This document shows positions 9,849-21,300 of a DNA stretch of 64,000 nt, piece after piece; position 1 is the first letter of the stretch; every line of letters begins with the position of its first letter. The translations under genes and the position numbers were made by a program. The stretch spans positions 1,674,001 to 1,738,000 of the forward strand of contig CP071499.1 of the NCBI GenBank assembly GCA_017354895.1, in the 5' to 3' direction. Under the pieces are notes generated by a model. The model was not told the origin of the DNA. It saw only the letters and a program-made list of their open reading frames with translations, and did no database searches. Source of the stretch: Podospora comata. Its lineage: Eukaryota; Ascomycota; Sordariomycetes; Sordariales; Podosporaceae.

Positions 9849-12017
9849 GTCGGCTCCTGCTGGGTTTCCTCTTGGTCTTTTTTCACTCAACAAACTGCGG
9901 TGCATTTGCAATGGCGTTCTGGGCGTCTTGGAAGACGGAAAAGGGAGAGAGGATGAAGCTTGTGGGCTTTGATTGACATCGCAGGGGTAGGAGATGAGAC
10001 TTCTTCTTTTCTTTTTCGCTGGCTGGCGTCATCGGGCTTCTATGTCTTTTTACAGACAGGCTGGGGATGATCTCTTTTTCGTCTTTTTACGCGGAGAGGG
10101 GCTTTCAATATCTGGGCGAGCTCTAAAGATTCTGCTTCTCGATTTTAGCGAAATGTGCGTGCCCTTTATTATGGAATCGGGCCAGGATCTTGCTTTTTAA
10201 ATTGAGTTCTTTTGCTATCTGCCTTTGTTTCTGGGAATGGGGTCGAGGCATCGCGGTGGTGGCAAGTGTGGTTGTTGGTCTTGTAACTGTACATGTATCT
10301 CTCCTCTGAATAGAGAAACTGGTGATGCACTCTGCCATGACATAATTTGGCACTCCTCTAGCAATCTCGTGATCACGTTCAGAGGCAATGAATGGCACTG
10401 GGGTAAGGAGGCGGTTTGGGATTGGTCAAGCAGGAAGTCTTCGTCACAGTTGTGATGGACGGGTGCGAGACCCGAATTACGAATTGTCTAGACTTTCTTC
10501 ATCGCACTGGCGCGTAACTCGTGGTGCTTGTTAGGCATGTGATGGGGTATTTTGGGGCTTGTAGTCAGTGATCGGAGATTTTTACATCTGGTGACGGTGT
10601 GTGAGATGGTGATATCTGGATGCAAGGTACGCGGCGTTGCCGGCTATAGGGCTCATGACATCGGGAGAATTTTGTAGCCAAGGTCAAGCATGGGAGGTGT
10701 GAAAAAGATACCTGCTCAATTACACCGAGCTGGATCAAGGTGAAAAAGCTGCTTGGTGAGTGGTCAATGGAGGCCGAGTTGGAAGAACCACATGACCTCC
10801 AACAAACTTGGAATTGATGGAAAACGTGACCCAAGTTTTAGACGGCACGGACATCCTGTGGACGAGCCAGTGACTCGTTTCTGATGACTACACTTGAAAA
10901 TGATTTGTCGATTTGCGGAGTTTTTGATGTTTTGATGCCGGATGTAACAATTGATTGCTGAGTCGAGTCTCTGTTCAAAGGCAGACAAAGATAACGGCTT
11001 CGATCGAGGAGAAAGAGACCCTTTATGCAGACATGCAAGACTAACTTGGAGGCTGAAGCGTTATCAATGCAATGTTACACCTTGGGGTAACCAACGCCCG
11101 GCCGACACCGAATTGAACACACACCGGGGCGGATAAGGGCAAGCCGAGTTGTTGTTTCTCATCCAATTGATAGCTCCCGACCTGGAATTGGGAATTGGAG
11201 TTTTCGTAACTTGACTCCTACTTTTCGTACACACCTTCACAAGCTCACACGCTCACACACACCGCCACAAGAGGAGGAGAAGCGGGAAACAAGGATTGCG
11301 CTTCTTTGGCACGTTGCCGAGGTCATCCGCCCTTGACCTACAGAGGAAAGTGTTGACGGCACGAAACGTTCAAAGAGCCACCTTGATGGGCTCGAGATCG
11401 AGGGGATCGAGTTGGTTTTATTCTCTCTAGACAGAGCTAGGCAGGTGTAAGAGCTGCCTTGTCCTGCCTTGTCCCTGATCGTGACTCTGATAGGCTCCCT
11501 CAAGGTTCCTCAGTGGACATCCGTTGCGTTCGTTTGCCGCGCACCCCCTCCTTCGCTCACCCCGCAGCCAGGGGACGCCCAGGCCACGGTGGCTAGCTCG
11601 CCCGGGGCGTTTTTTCCATCAGCCTTTGAGGTGCAACCAAAAAAGCAGAGGACCCGGGAATTTATTTTGAATGGGGCCCTTCTAGCCCCAAAAGCAGGTT
11701 CCATCCCGACTTTCCCTTGAACCCCGACTCCTCCTTCACCCACCGCAAACCGCTTCAAGCCGCCGCGACGCGCGCAAACGCCCTCTCTGCTCGGGGCATT
11801 CTGGGGCCGACCAGCAACGAATACCTGGCGATTGAAACAATTCTATAGGGCGAACCCAAGTCACCAACACATAGCATACCCAGCAAACGACAGAGACCCG
11901 AACCGACAGCCCGAAAAGCAAGTGACGTGTGTTGCGTCGTGTCTGCCGATTCCCGCAGCCGGGGCCGACCGACCGCACCACACAGAAGGAAACCCGCCTT
12001 TGCTTGCTTGCCCCGTC
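9849..12017. other. Intergenic region and long leader of the Zn2Cys6 gene
   Basis: About 2.2 kb without a supportable gene. The last kilobase is GC-rich and probably holds promoter and leader of the transcription factor. An in-frame ATG at 11832 precedes the chosen start; the extra 62 residues it would add look like leader sequence. Confidence 0.5.
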
Positions 12018-15000
12018 ATGGCGCAATTTGCCGCCTCGGCCGCACAGCTGTCAATGTCGCCAATTTCACCCGCCGCCGCCCTGTCATCTTCGGGTGCCGC
12101 AGGAGGCTCCGCTTCTGGACCTCCGCCACCGAGTGGCTCCGCCGGGGCCGGGTCCGGTGTTGGTGGGCCCGTTTCTCCCCCATTACGTCCGGGCCACCAT
12201 AGGGAACAGTCGCAGTCTTCTGTCACCCAGGTACAGGGTGGTAGTGGACAACCTCAGCAACACAAACGGGTGTACCAAGCCTGCATACCTTGCCGCCGTC
12301 GAAAAGTCCGTTGCGATTTGGGATCGGTCGATGATCCACACGAACCGCCTTGCGTGCGGTGCCGCCGTGAGAGCAAAGAATGCTACTTTAGCGCGACGAG
12401 ACGGAAGAGAAAGATTGATGATGGGTCAGTGGAGGAGGACCCGGAGCAGGATGAATATATCTTGAGGAATGGCAGGAAATCGCTCAGGACCACGGTCGAA
12501 TCACCTGCGAGCAGCACGGCTGCGTATGATCGACGACTCTACAGCGAGGTCCCGCTTACACCCGGAGGTAGCCGGGGGAGATCGATACCTCTCAAAAGGC
12601 CCAATGACTTGGCGTCGACGAGTGGGAGAGGGGGGAGTGTAGGCGGTGGTGGGGAGTTTGGGAACGGCGAGCCGAATACACCACTGGAGAACTTCGAGGC
12701 GAAGACCATGATGAGGAGGGAGGTGTATGGACCTCACGATGCGCTGGACTTGCTTTACAAGGCTGCTACGGATAAGTTAGTGTTTTAGTTGCTGTCGTCA
12801 GCATTGAGGTTTAGTAAACTGACATGCGAACAGCTCGTCGCACAAGATCGACGAGAACCCCGCTCCAAGCCGCCGAGCTACACAGTCACAGGCGCATTCG
12901 CATTCACACTCCCACTCCATCCATGCCCACAATCATGTCGATTCACGCAAGTCGTCGAACACGATTACACCGGGCACATACCATCATACCCGTCACCCCT
13001 CGCGAGCAGATGGCCCCACTGTCGACCAGCAGATCGACCCGGAGCTTAGCAAGACCGAGCAGCTGCCGGATCTTGGCAAGGAAGAGGCCCTCAAGGCCTG
13101 GGCGAGATTCCGCTTCGTACGGGCAGGATGGTTTACCGCCCAGGAAGCAATTGATTACATTGAATAGTATGGACTACCCTGGTGTCTGTTTTTGGAGCGA
13201 CCAATGCTGACAATGGCCCAGCTATTACAAGTACCTCTCACCTCTTACACCCATATCACCGCCGACATTCCAGACGCCGTCTTCTCACTTGACGTTACTG
13301 ACTGAGGAACCGATACTCACCGTGACCCTCTTGACCATCGCCTCCAGATACCGCAAGATGCCCGGCACCGGCGGCCACTGTCGTTCACACGCCATCCACG
13401 AACAGTTGTGGACCTACCTCCGCGGCATGATCGAAAGAGTTGTCTGGGGTCAGGAGGCGTTTGGTGGTGGCTTCTGTGGCTCAGGGGCAGATGATATGCA
13501 GAACTCGAGCACGGCTCCATGGAGGGGTCTGCGGAGAGGCAGTCTACGAACTCTGGGCACGATTGAGTCACTGATGATATTGACAGAATGGCACCCTCGC
13601 GCCCTCCACTTCCCGCCAAACGAAGCCACTGACGAGCTACTCCTTCCTGACTTTAGCTCCCAGAGCCCGGTGGATAGTGACAGCCACCGGCCTGGGGGGA
13701 GGATTGGGGGCCCCAGAATTGAAAGCTGGCTTGAGCCGGCGTGGCGGAGTGATAGGATGTGCTGGATGCTGCTGAGCACAGGGATGGGCTTGGCGTATGA
13801 GTTGGGCGTGTTTGATGACATCGACGAGCTGCTCGCCACAGGGGCTATTGCTAGGCCAGAGTATGAAGAAGAAGCGTACCGGCTCCGAGCGAGCAGGATC
13901 AAGAGGCTGCTTCTAATTTACCTCAGCCAACTGGCCGGTAGGTTGGGCTGGACGAACATGGTACCTGACGAGCTGCGGAGGTCGGACGAGAAGTACACCT
14001 TCAAGAGGAGGCCCAATACTGTGGAGGGCAACACGCCCGGGACCAACCAGTCGTCACTGTCCAACGTTTTCAACTACATACCTGATCTGGAGCTCGATGA
14101 TCAAATCATCCACTGCTGGGCGGGCATCAGCAACGCGATGCACCTCGGCAACGAGAAATTGTTCAGGTCGAGGAAGCACACGACTGATATCATCCAGAGC
14201 GGGAGCTACATTTCTCTTCTCAAAGAGTTCCAGCCGCTGCTGAGGGACTGGTGGAATCATTTTGAGCGATTCCGGATGCCCCCATACATCAGACACATAC
14301 TCACGATTGAGTATGAGTACGTCCGCATCTATATCAACTCGCTCTCCCTTCAGGCTGTCGTCGAACGGTGCACTAACAACGCCGGCGGGGGGCCTAACGG
14401 GGGCAATGGTACCGCGACCGGAGGGGAGGGAGGCGGCAGTGTATCGGGGCAATCTGGACCGCAGCTGTCACCCCAGACACAGCACTACTACGGCAAGCTG
14501 CCTTTGGGCCAGCTAGGGGGTTTTGGTGTTGAGGACCAGGAGTATGTGAGGGAGGTTGTTAATGGCAGCCGAAACCTGCTCCGGACCGTGGTCGAGGGGT
14601 TGCTGCCGGATGATTATCTGAAGCACGCGCCGGTGAGGACGTATTTTAGAATTATCTCTGGGGCTATGTTCTTGCTCAAGACGTTTGCGCTGGGGGCACC
14701 CAAGTCGGATGTGGAGATTAGCATTGGGCTGATGGATCAGACTGTCAGCGCGTTGAGGAACTGTGTGGTGGATGATGTGCACTTGGGCATTAGGTTTGCG
14801 GATATGCTGGAGACGTTGACGGGGAGGTTGAGGAACAGGTTTATCCATGCGCCGCCTCCACCAGCACCGCCAGCGGGGTCGGCTACGGGACAGCAACAGC
14901 AGGATGGAATGGGGGGGATGATGGGGCTTCATGGGGATGCTAATGGGCACGGGCTGCATCATCAGCACTCCCATCACAACAATAATGGGGTGACGGATCC

Positions 15001-15483
15001 ATGGTTGAAGTTGAGGGAGGGGGCTGGTGCTGCTGGTATGTTTTCTTCTTGTTTTCCGAACCACAGCCAAATCTTGCTAACCTCTTGTGTCAAGAACGAT
15101 CTGCAACCCCAGCCAACATATCAGCCACACCATGGGATCTCACCACGGGCAATTTCCCTTACCCGACTGGCTCTGCATCCATGTTTGGACCCTCCACCCC
15201 AGCCGCAACCACAGGTCTGGACAATACTAATGGCAACGGCAACAACTCTGCTCACAGCCACAACAACGGGCTGGACACCAACGCCTTTTTGGACGACTGG
15301 ACCAACCCCGGAAACGAAATGTGGTACCTGCCCACCGGACCGGCCTTCTTCCAAAACATCGACAATAGCACCTCGGTGTCGATGACGGCTGAGGGTGTGA
15401 ATGTGGGTGGGTTGGACCTGCTGGAGTACATGGCGATGGACAACCCCATGGACGGGTTTGGCATGGATGGGAGTGGTTTCTAG
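12018..15483 (+). CDS. Zn(II)2Cys6 fungal transcription factor
   Basis: Exons 12018-12775, 12834-13166, 13222-15035 and 15095-15483, 1097 residues. A binuclear zinc cluster lies at Cys89, Cys92, Cys99, Cys112, Cys115 and Cys122 (CX2CX6CX12CX2CX6C), in [18 protein letters not shown]. Basic residues RRKRK follow. The middle holds the fungal transcription factor homology region: [39 protein letters not shown] and [20 protein letters not shown]. Low-complexity Gly, His and Asn stretches are loops. The C-terminus is acidic and hydrophobic ([30 protein letters not shown]), which looks like an activation domain. It acts in the nucleus on promoter DNA. The zinc cluster and [15 protein letters not shown] recall regulators annotated in fungi as Aro80-like, which control aromatic amino acid catabolism. 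I am not sure of that, so no symbol is given. Twenty T residues directly follow the stop codon. Confidence 0.92.
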
Positions 15484-15503
15484 TTTTTTTTTTTTTTTTT
15501 TTT
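15484..15503 (+). repeat. T20 homopolymer right after a stop codon
   Basis: A run of twenty T begins at the base after the TAG of the Zn2Cys6 gene, so the transcript would have a U20 tract as the first bases of its 3' UTR. Confidence 0.9.
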
Positions 15504-17413
15504 ATGTTTGTTAAGGGAAGCGTGGGTTTATGGGAAAAGCGAACCGAAAAAATGGGTTTGAGCGAAGGGGAACAGGGAGGCAAAAATTTGATATTATTTA
15601 CAAAGCGGTTAGGGTGGTGGGTAGGTGGATGTTGTGTTGATGAAGGGTTTGTCTTTTTCTGTTGTTCGTTTTTTTTCTTGGGCGGGACCTACGCCACATA
15701 TCTCATCTTAAAAGCTAGGTACAGGATTGTTATTTATTTGTTATTTGCTGCCCAGTAGCTATCTAGTTAGCCTTTGCTGTTTTTGGGGGAATATGGATGG
15801 ATATGGAAGAGAACAACATCTCGTGACGGGAGGAGGGAAAATTGAAAGATATTCTGAAAAAAGATATGTTTTGTGAAAGTGGAATTAGGGGTGGTCGGTG
15901 TTATTGTTCTTTTCATAGCTGTGGCAACCGTCTTTGTTTTCTTGGTTATTGTTAACACTTTGTTGTTGTCAAGTTATGTACCTATCAAGTGCGGTATGAA
16001 TGATTTTAGGTTAGAGAGTGAGAACATGACAGATACCCCCTTGCCTCTCTCTCTCTAGATCTCCAAGGCTAGTCTGGAGATTTAGATGTTCTTTGCAGTA
16101 GTTGAGTTAGCTTCTTCCTTTCATTCCCCATACAATACATGAGAAATTTCAGCCGTGCATTACCTTTTTTTTTTCTAGACGTGCATTATCCCCTGTAGCT
16201 CTTATTAACTATACTATTGACTACATCATCAACCACATTTTCAACCACAACTAGCATAGCTTTATAGTTTTTTCCCCCTGTATAACTTACAGTGTAAATC
16301 AATACTTAAGCGTGTTAAAACTCTTCTATTTCTGTATAATCAATATTATTACTTATGTATAAATACAAGCCCAAATACCTATTATAATTAATCATAACGG
16401 TTTTCGTTAATGGTTTGGCTTCGATCGACAGCTTCAATTTATAGCTTCGATTTCTAACTTTGATTAACAGCTTCGATTACAAACGAAGTTTCGAAGGTTT
16501 TAAATTAACAGTTTTAATTACAAACAAAAGCTTTAAGTTAACAGCTTCAAATTGACGGCTTTGAATTGACGGCTTTGAATTGACGGCTTTGAATTGACGG
16601 CTTTGAATTGACGGCTTTGAATTGACGGCTTGAATTACGAGGGCTTTAATTGTGAGGGCTTTAATTGCGAGAGCTTTAATTACAAAGGCTTTAATTCCGA
16701 GGCTGGTAATAGTAATATAGTTAATGAGAAATTATATATAACCCTAACCCCTGTAAGGGGTAATGCACAGCTAGAATTTCTCCAATATATCGTTGACCGA
16801 TGCTGTGACGCCTGGATAAATGTTGCCACCATCCCAAATATGGTGAGGTTTATGATCCAATCCTGCCGCTGAATTATATCTTTTATCTCCCATCATTGTC
16901 AGAGAACCAAAAAGCAGGAGCCATGTCATAACACACTAGAGCTCACATTCAGTACTGGAACATGTCCATAACACCACACTATTCTCTCACCACCTCGCAC
17001 AAACAAAAAGACTTAATTAATGCAATACATTACATCCCCTTCATACCTGTCCTACGCTCGAGCACTGCTGCTCTAACACAGAGAAAAAGACCAACCCCCC
17101 CTCCATCCCCTTCCCATGATACCTCCCATCTTCTCATCTAAAACGCCTCTTTTATTCTCTCATTCGCTGCAAATGTAAATGCTAGTCTCCTAAGCAAAGA
17201 ATCCCCCCATCCACCAGACAAAACAAAACAAAAGCCTCCCCCCTCCCCACCCATCCCACCACCCTCTTAGCCAATTTACCCCCGCCAAGTCCCCTCCTCC
17301 AAAGCAGCAAATGTATGTTATGTATGTGACGCCGCATCTCACTCCCATATTCATGTCTGGGCATAATAGGTACAATTTTACTCCATCACCAAACCCCACT
17401 CTATCACGACCCA
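15504..17413. other. Intergenic region with an AT-rich island
   Basis: No gene is supported. The first 600 bp are the 3' flank of the transcription factor. From about 16130 to 16890 the sequence becomes clearly AT-rich and contains a minisatellite. From about 16980 to 17413 it turns C-rich on the + strand. The change in composition suggests a repeat relic, possibly altered by RIP mutation, but this was not computed. Confidence 0.5.
16428..16702 (+). repeat. Minisatellite, 14- and 15-bp units
   Basis: Five identical copies of CTTTGAATTGACGG lie at 16559-16628, preceded by a one-base-different copy and by older copies (cttcgattaacag types) back to about 16428. From 16629 the period changes to 15 bp: CTTTAATTGTGAGGG-like units, four to five copies to 16702. 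The older units on the left are longer diverged and interrupted. The 15-bp part reads open as a GFNxE peptide repeat on the + strand, which I regard as chance because the frame lacks any gene context. Confidence 0.85.
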
Positions 17414-18172
17414 TCATCCCCATCCCCATTTATCCTCTGCCCTAACCAAGCCCAAGCCCCTAGAAGTGAACAATTCCCCACTTACTCTCCCTTCCCATTC
17501 CTTCGCCCTTGTCTTTATTCTTTTCCTTCTCGTCGCCATCCTCCTCTCTTTTTCTTTTCTTTTCGGGGATGAACTCTGGTTCGACTCCGAGAATCCGACC
17601 TCATTCCTCAACAGAGACGGGTTCCTCCCCATAACATGACCAGAAAGACGCGCAAACTTGGGTATCACAACCTGCAAAGGGTCAATCTCCCGCCTAGGCC
17701 GAGGCGGCTTGGTACCTGCAGATGAAGTGTAAGGAAGTTCCGGAAGCCCCGGTAATGTGATTTTCAAAAGTCCAAGTTCTGTAAGCGAAGGCAGTTTGAC
17801 ATCTCTAAGAGATGCGACAGGAGTGGGAAGTTGTGAAAGTCTGGGGAATGTATTTCTTGAATGGCCAGGCTGCTGATCAAGCGGAGGCAGCTTGATACGT
17901 CCAAGTGTACTTATATGAGCAGAACAACCCTGTGGCCGTTTAAGCAATGTAGAGGAGGCTGAGAGATTGTTGACTGTTACACGACGTAAAGCTCCATAGT
18001 TTGACTTCGCCGACTGGGGCTTTATACCTGCAAATGAAAAGGTCGGGATGGGAAGTCGTGTAGGGTTGGGCGATGCGATAACCGGGGGCGTCTTGATTTG
18101 TACAGGTTGTTTAACACTGGTGGTGGTGACCGACTCTTCTTCTTCATGGTCAAAATTCACCCGGTCCGACAT
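17414..18172 (-). CDS. Hypothetical small basic protein (doubtful)
   Basis: An uninterrupted frame of 252 codons opens with ATGTCCGACCGGGTG on the minus strand, 168 bp beyond the stop of the ubiquitin hydrolase gene and in the same direction. I recognise no family. The product has an acidic start (FDHEEEESV), then a Pro/Leu-rich middle with a degenerate repeat (GRIKLPPL, RDVKLPSL, LKITLPGLPELP; also FSFAGIKP and TSSAGTKP), and a basic C-terminal stretch (KRKEKERRMATRRKRIK) that could be a nuclear signal. The repeated motif argues for some coding history. The lack of recognised domains and the weak codon signal keep it doubtful. It could also be a young lineage-specific gene or a 3' flank. Confidence 0.35.
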   Translation of the reverse strand: MSDRVNFDHEEEESVTTTSVKQPVQIKTPPVIASPNPTRLPIPTFSFAGIKPQSAKSNYGALRRVTVNNLSASSTLLKRPQGCSAHISTLGRIKLPPLDQQPGHSRNTFPRLSQLPTPVASLRDVKLPSLTELGLLKITLPGLPELPYTSSAGTKPPRPRREIDPLQVVIPKFARLSGHVMGRNPSLLRNEVGFSESNQSSSPKRKEKERRMATRRKRIKTRAKEWEGRVSGELFTSRGLGLVRAEDKWGWG

Positions 18173-18340
18173 TTCCTAAGTGCTTTGCGTGTTTCCGTCT
18201 ACCCAGTCCAAAAGATTATCCAGACCCTCCTTGACATCGGTACCCGGATGCGCTTCGGGTGGGTCACCAGAAGGCTTGTACGGCCGAGGGGTATACTAGG
18301 CCAGCTCTGGCTCTGCACCTCCTGAAGACCGAGGTGAATC

Positions 18341-21300
18341 CTAAGCACTCGGTTTTTGCACCTGAGCCTGTTGGTCCTCGCCTCCGTCACCAACCCGTAT
18401 CTCAGCAACCTTGTCGCTGGCATGATCATCGGCAATATCGGCAGGTACGGTGTGAATCTGCTGCTGTGCCCATTTGTCCTCGGCTATCTGATCAAACAGG
18501 TTCTGTGCTTCGGCGGGAGGCGCTGGGATCTCTTCTTCGGGGAATGTCGGCTCATGCTCAATAAATTCCAGTGATGGACCACTCATGAAGACCTCATCCA
18601 TCTCGTCCCCGGCCGCAAAGCCGTCGTCGTTGGACGAGTTGTCGTTCTGCGCAATATCGCTAGCAATGTCCCCGTCAGACGCCACCGAGCCAGGCTTGAT
18701 GTTCTGGAAATTCCAGTTCGAGCCAATAACCGAAGTCATGCCGGCCATACCACCATTGTCGTAGTCGGGAAGGCCAATGCCCTCATCCTCATCACCCTCA
18801 ATGCTGTTGTGCAACGTGGATTGATCCCACAGCGCAGCGCCCATCTCGGTATCCTCGTCACCATTCCCCACGCTTGCCTGATAGGATGGCAATTCAGGGT
18901 CAGCAGGGACAAGGGCCTGTCCCGCGCGGTCAGAGTCGTCGCTAACCAAACCACGTTTTCCTCGAGGGAGAGTTAGACCTGCTCCGGTCGAAGCGCTCGG
19001 CGATCCACGAAGGGAGGAGCTTAGGCCGAGACGCTGCCCTTCCCCCGAGTCGGACATGTCTTGATCGGCGGAGGCAATCTGGCTGTCATACTTGTCGAAG
19101 ATCTCCTGAAACTTGGGTCCGCCCAGCGGGGTTTCAGAGCGTCTTCTGTAGAAGAGAAGGTACGCAGCAGCACTGACAACCTTTTGAGGATCGCTGCACT
19201 TACTCACACCCGTGTCTACTAAATATTAGCGCCATGTTCGATGCCGCGAGCCTGTGACAGGAAAACATACCGTTGTACTCATACCAGGAGCCATCGTTGA
19301 AGTTCTTGGCTTTGGCAGTATAATGACCACCACCCAAACCACCCCAGTGGTCATCAACGGCGATGAGGTCGTAAATCTCTTGCTTCCCGTCCTCCTTGTC
19401 GATGACCCGAGAAGTCAGATCGAGTCCTTCCACTGGAAAGTCAACCAGAATGTCGAGCTTTTCCCTGCGGTATCCAACAGAACTGAAACGCTTGAGGTGG
19501 ACGACTAGAATGTCTGGTGTCTTCCAGAGATCGAACTTCTTGCTAGCCCGTCGATGCTCTTTGCAGCGTGGGCAGTACCACGTATCCTGCTCTGACAGGA
19601 TTTCCTCCTTCTCAAACTCGTTCAGGCAATCCTCAAGTGTAATGCCATGCTTCGCACGCAGAGCTCTTTGCTTCTTCTTGGCTTCAAGGGCAGGGTCCAC
19701 CAGAGTGTCTACATTCTCAAAGGTCTTGCAGCCGCGCATTGACTCTCCTGGCTGGCCGTCAAAGAGAGCCTCCCAGGCCTCCTCGTTCCAGTCCACGATG
19801 ATACCTTCACCTAGACGGACCAGGGGACCTTCAATGGGACCGGTATCACGCCGGCTTGCGTGTTGCTTCTGCATGCGGCCCTTTTGTTGCTTTTCGAACC
19901 GCTTCTTGGCCTTCTTGCCATACATCTGCTGTTGGCGAGCCTTCATCTTCTTCTTACCACCGCGCGCGTTCACTTGGTGGGATGGCGGTTCAATCGCTCG
20001 TGACTGGAGGTCCTGAGTGATGCAGGTCAGCACAACATTTCCATAGATCAGTCTGCACAAAACGAACCTTGACTTGATGAGGGAAATCCGAGTCATCATC
20101 GCTGGATTCCTCTGCCATGCGAGTGACCTCGTTCACTTCGTCGCTGCCGCTAGCATCAGAGTTGGCCCAAGCTCCGGGGCTCTGCATCTCGACATCCGAC
20201 ATTATCGGCTTTGGCTGCCTGGTGCTGAGTCTCGGGTACGCATTCCCCTCGGTCACAGACTGCCACCCAGTAGGTATGGTCATAGTGCCTTCCGAGAAGA
20301 AGCTGAGATCAAACAGGTTCTGGAACTGCGGAGCGAGGAACTCTTCGGGGTCTATCCACTTGGGCCGCTGTGACTTGAATGCCTTCAGCGCCTGTGAGGA
20401 TCTGTCATACTTGGTTAGTCGCCGCATTCACTCGTCATGAATCACAAAAGCTTACTGTTCAGCCCCGCTGGACGCTGCTGGCTTGGGCGCATCGTTTGCA
20501 TCAGCCATGGTGACGTCGACAATGTCTTCTTCACCCTCAACAGACTTCGCTACTATCTTGGAGTCGCCTGAAGAATCAACATCCGAGGCCACATTGGCCA
20601 TCTCCGGATCAATATTATCGCCTGCGTCGGTTTCCTCCACCGCAGCAAGTTCAGGATGTGTGGTAAACGTCGCCACCTTCTCCAAGATTTTCCGCCGGAT
20701 GATGTCTTCACTGCATGCCTCCTCTGGGTTCAGCACGATAAAGTGCGGCGGCACCAGAACGCCCTTCTTGCGCTTGGCTTTGCCCTGTGAACACATGTGC
20801 AAGACAGGAACAACCATGCTTTGTACCATAGGATCCTCCAAGTCTTCCTCATCATTGTCAGCCAAAAGAGACTTGATCTTTTGCTTCTTTGGGTCTTTGG
20901 TCAAGGCCAGGTTTGAGGGGGGAGCCTCGAGCTCATGAACAACGACGATATCGTTGCTAGAGATGTCGTCAGAGACAGTCGCCATGTCATCATAGTGCTT
21001 GAAAAATTTGCCCGAGAATTCCTCGGAAGCCATGAGACGGTCGACAGGTACCCCGACACGCTGCGAAATGAACTGCTTCAATCCCTTGATGCTGCTGTTC
21101 TTGTCGATATCAACGACAATGTTGACGGGTGCATCATTCAGCGGATAGAACCTGATCTCTCTGGACCACGAGTTTGCCATGGGGAGGGGAAGGGTCAGGT
21201 TGGTGAAAGGGTCGAACGTGATGCTGATCTTGTTGCATTCGGGGCACACAAGAGTAGACTTGTACAAGCCGGTGAACAGATCAGAGATGACCGAGTCATC

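Noticed and set aside
14513-15070. 185-codon minus-strand frame in the Zn2Cys6 gene
   Set aside because: Shadow of the + strand exon 3; its frame has no features and the + strand exon is supported by frame and family blocks.
16738-16765. accctaaccc, telomere-like
   Set aside because: Only about two units, with diverged bases on each side. It does not show an interstitial telomere.
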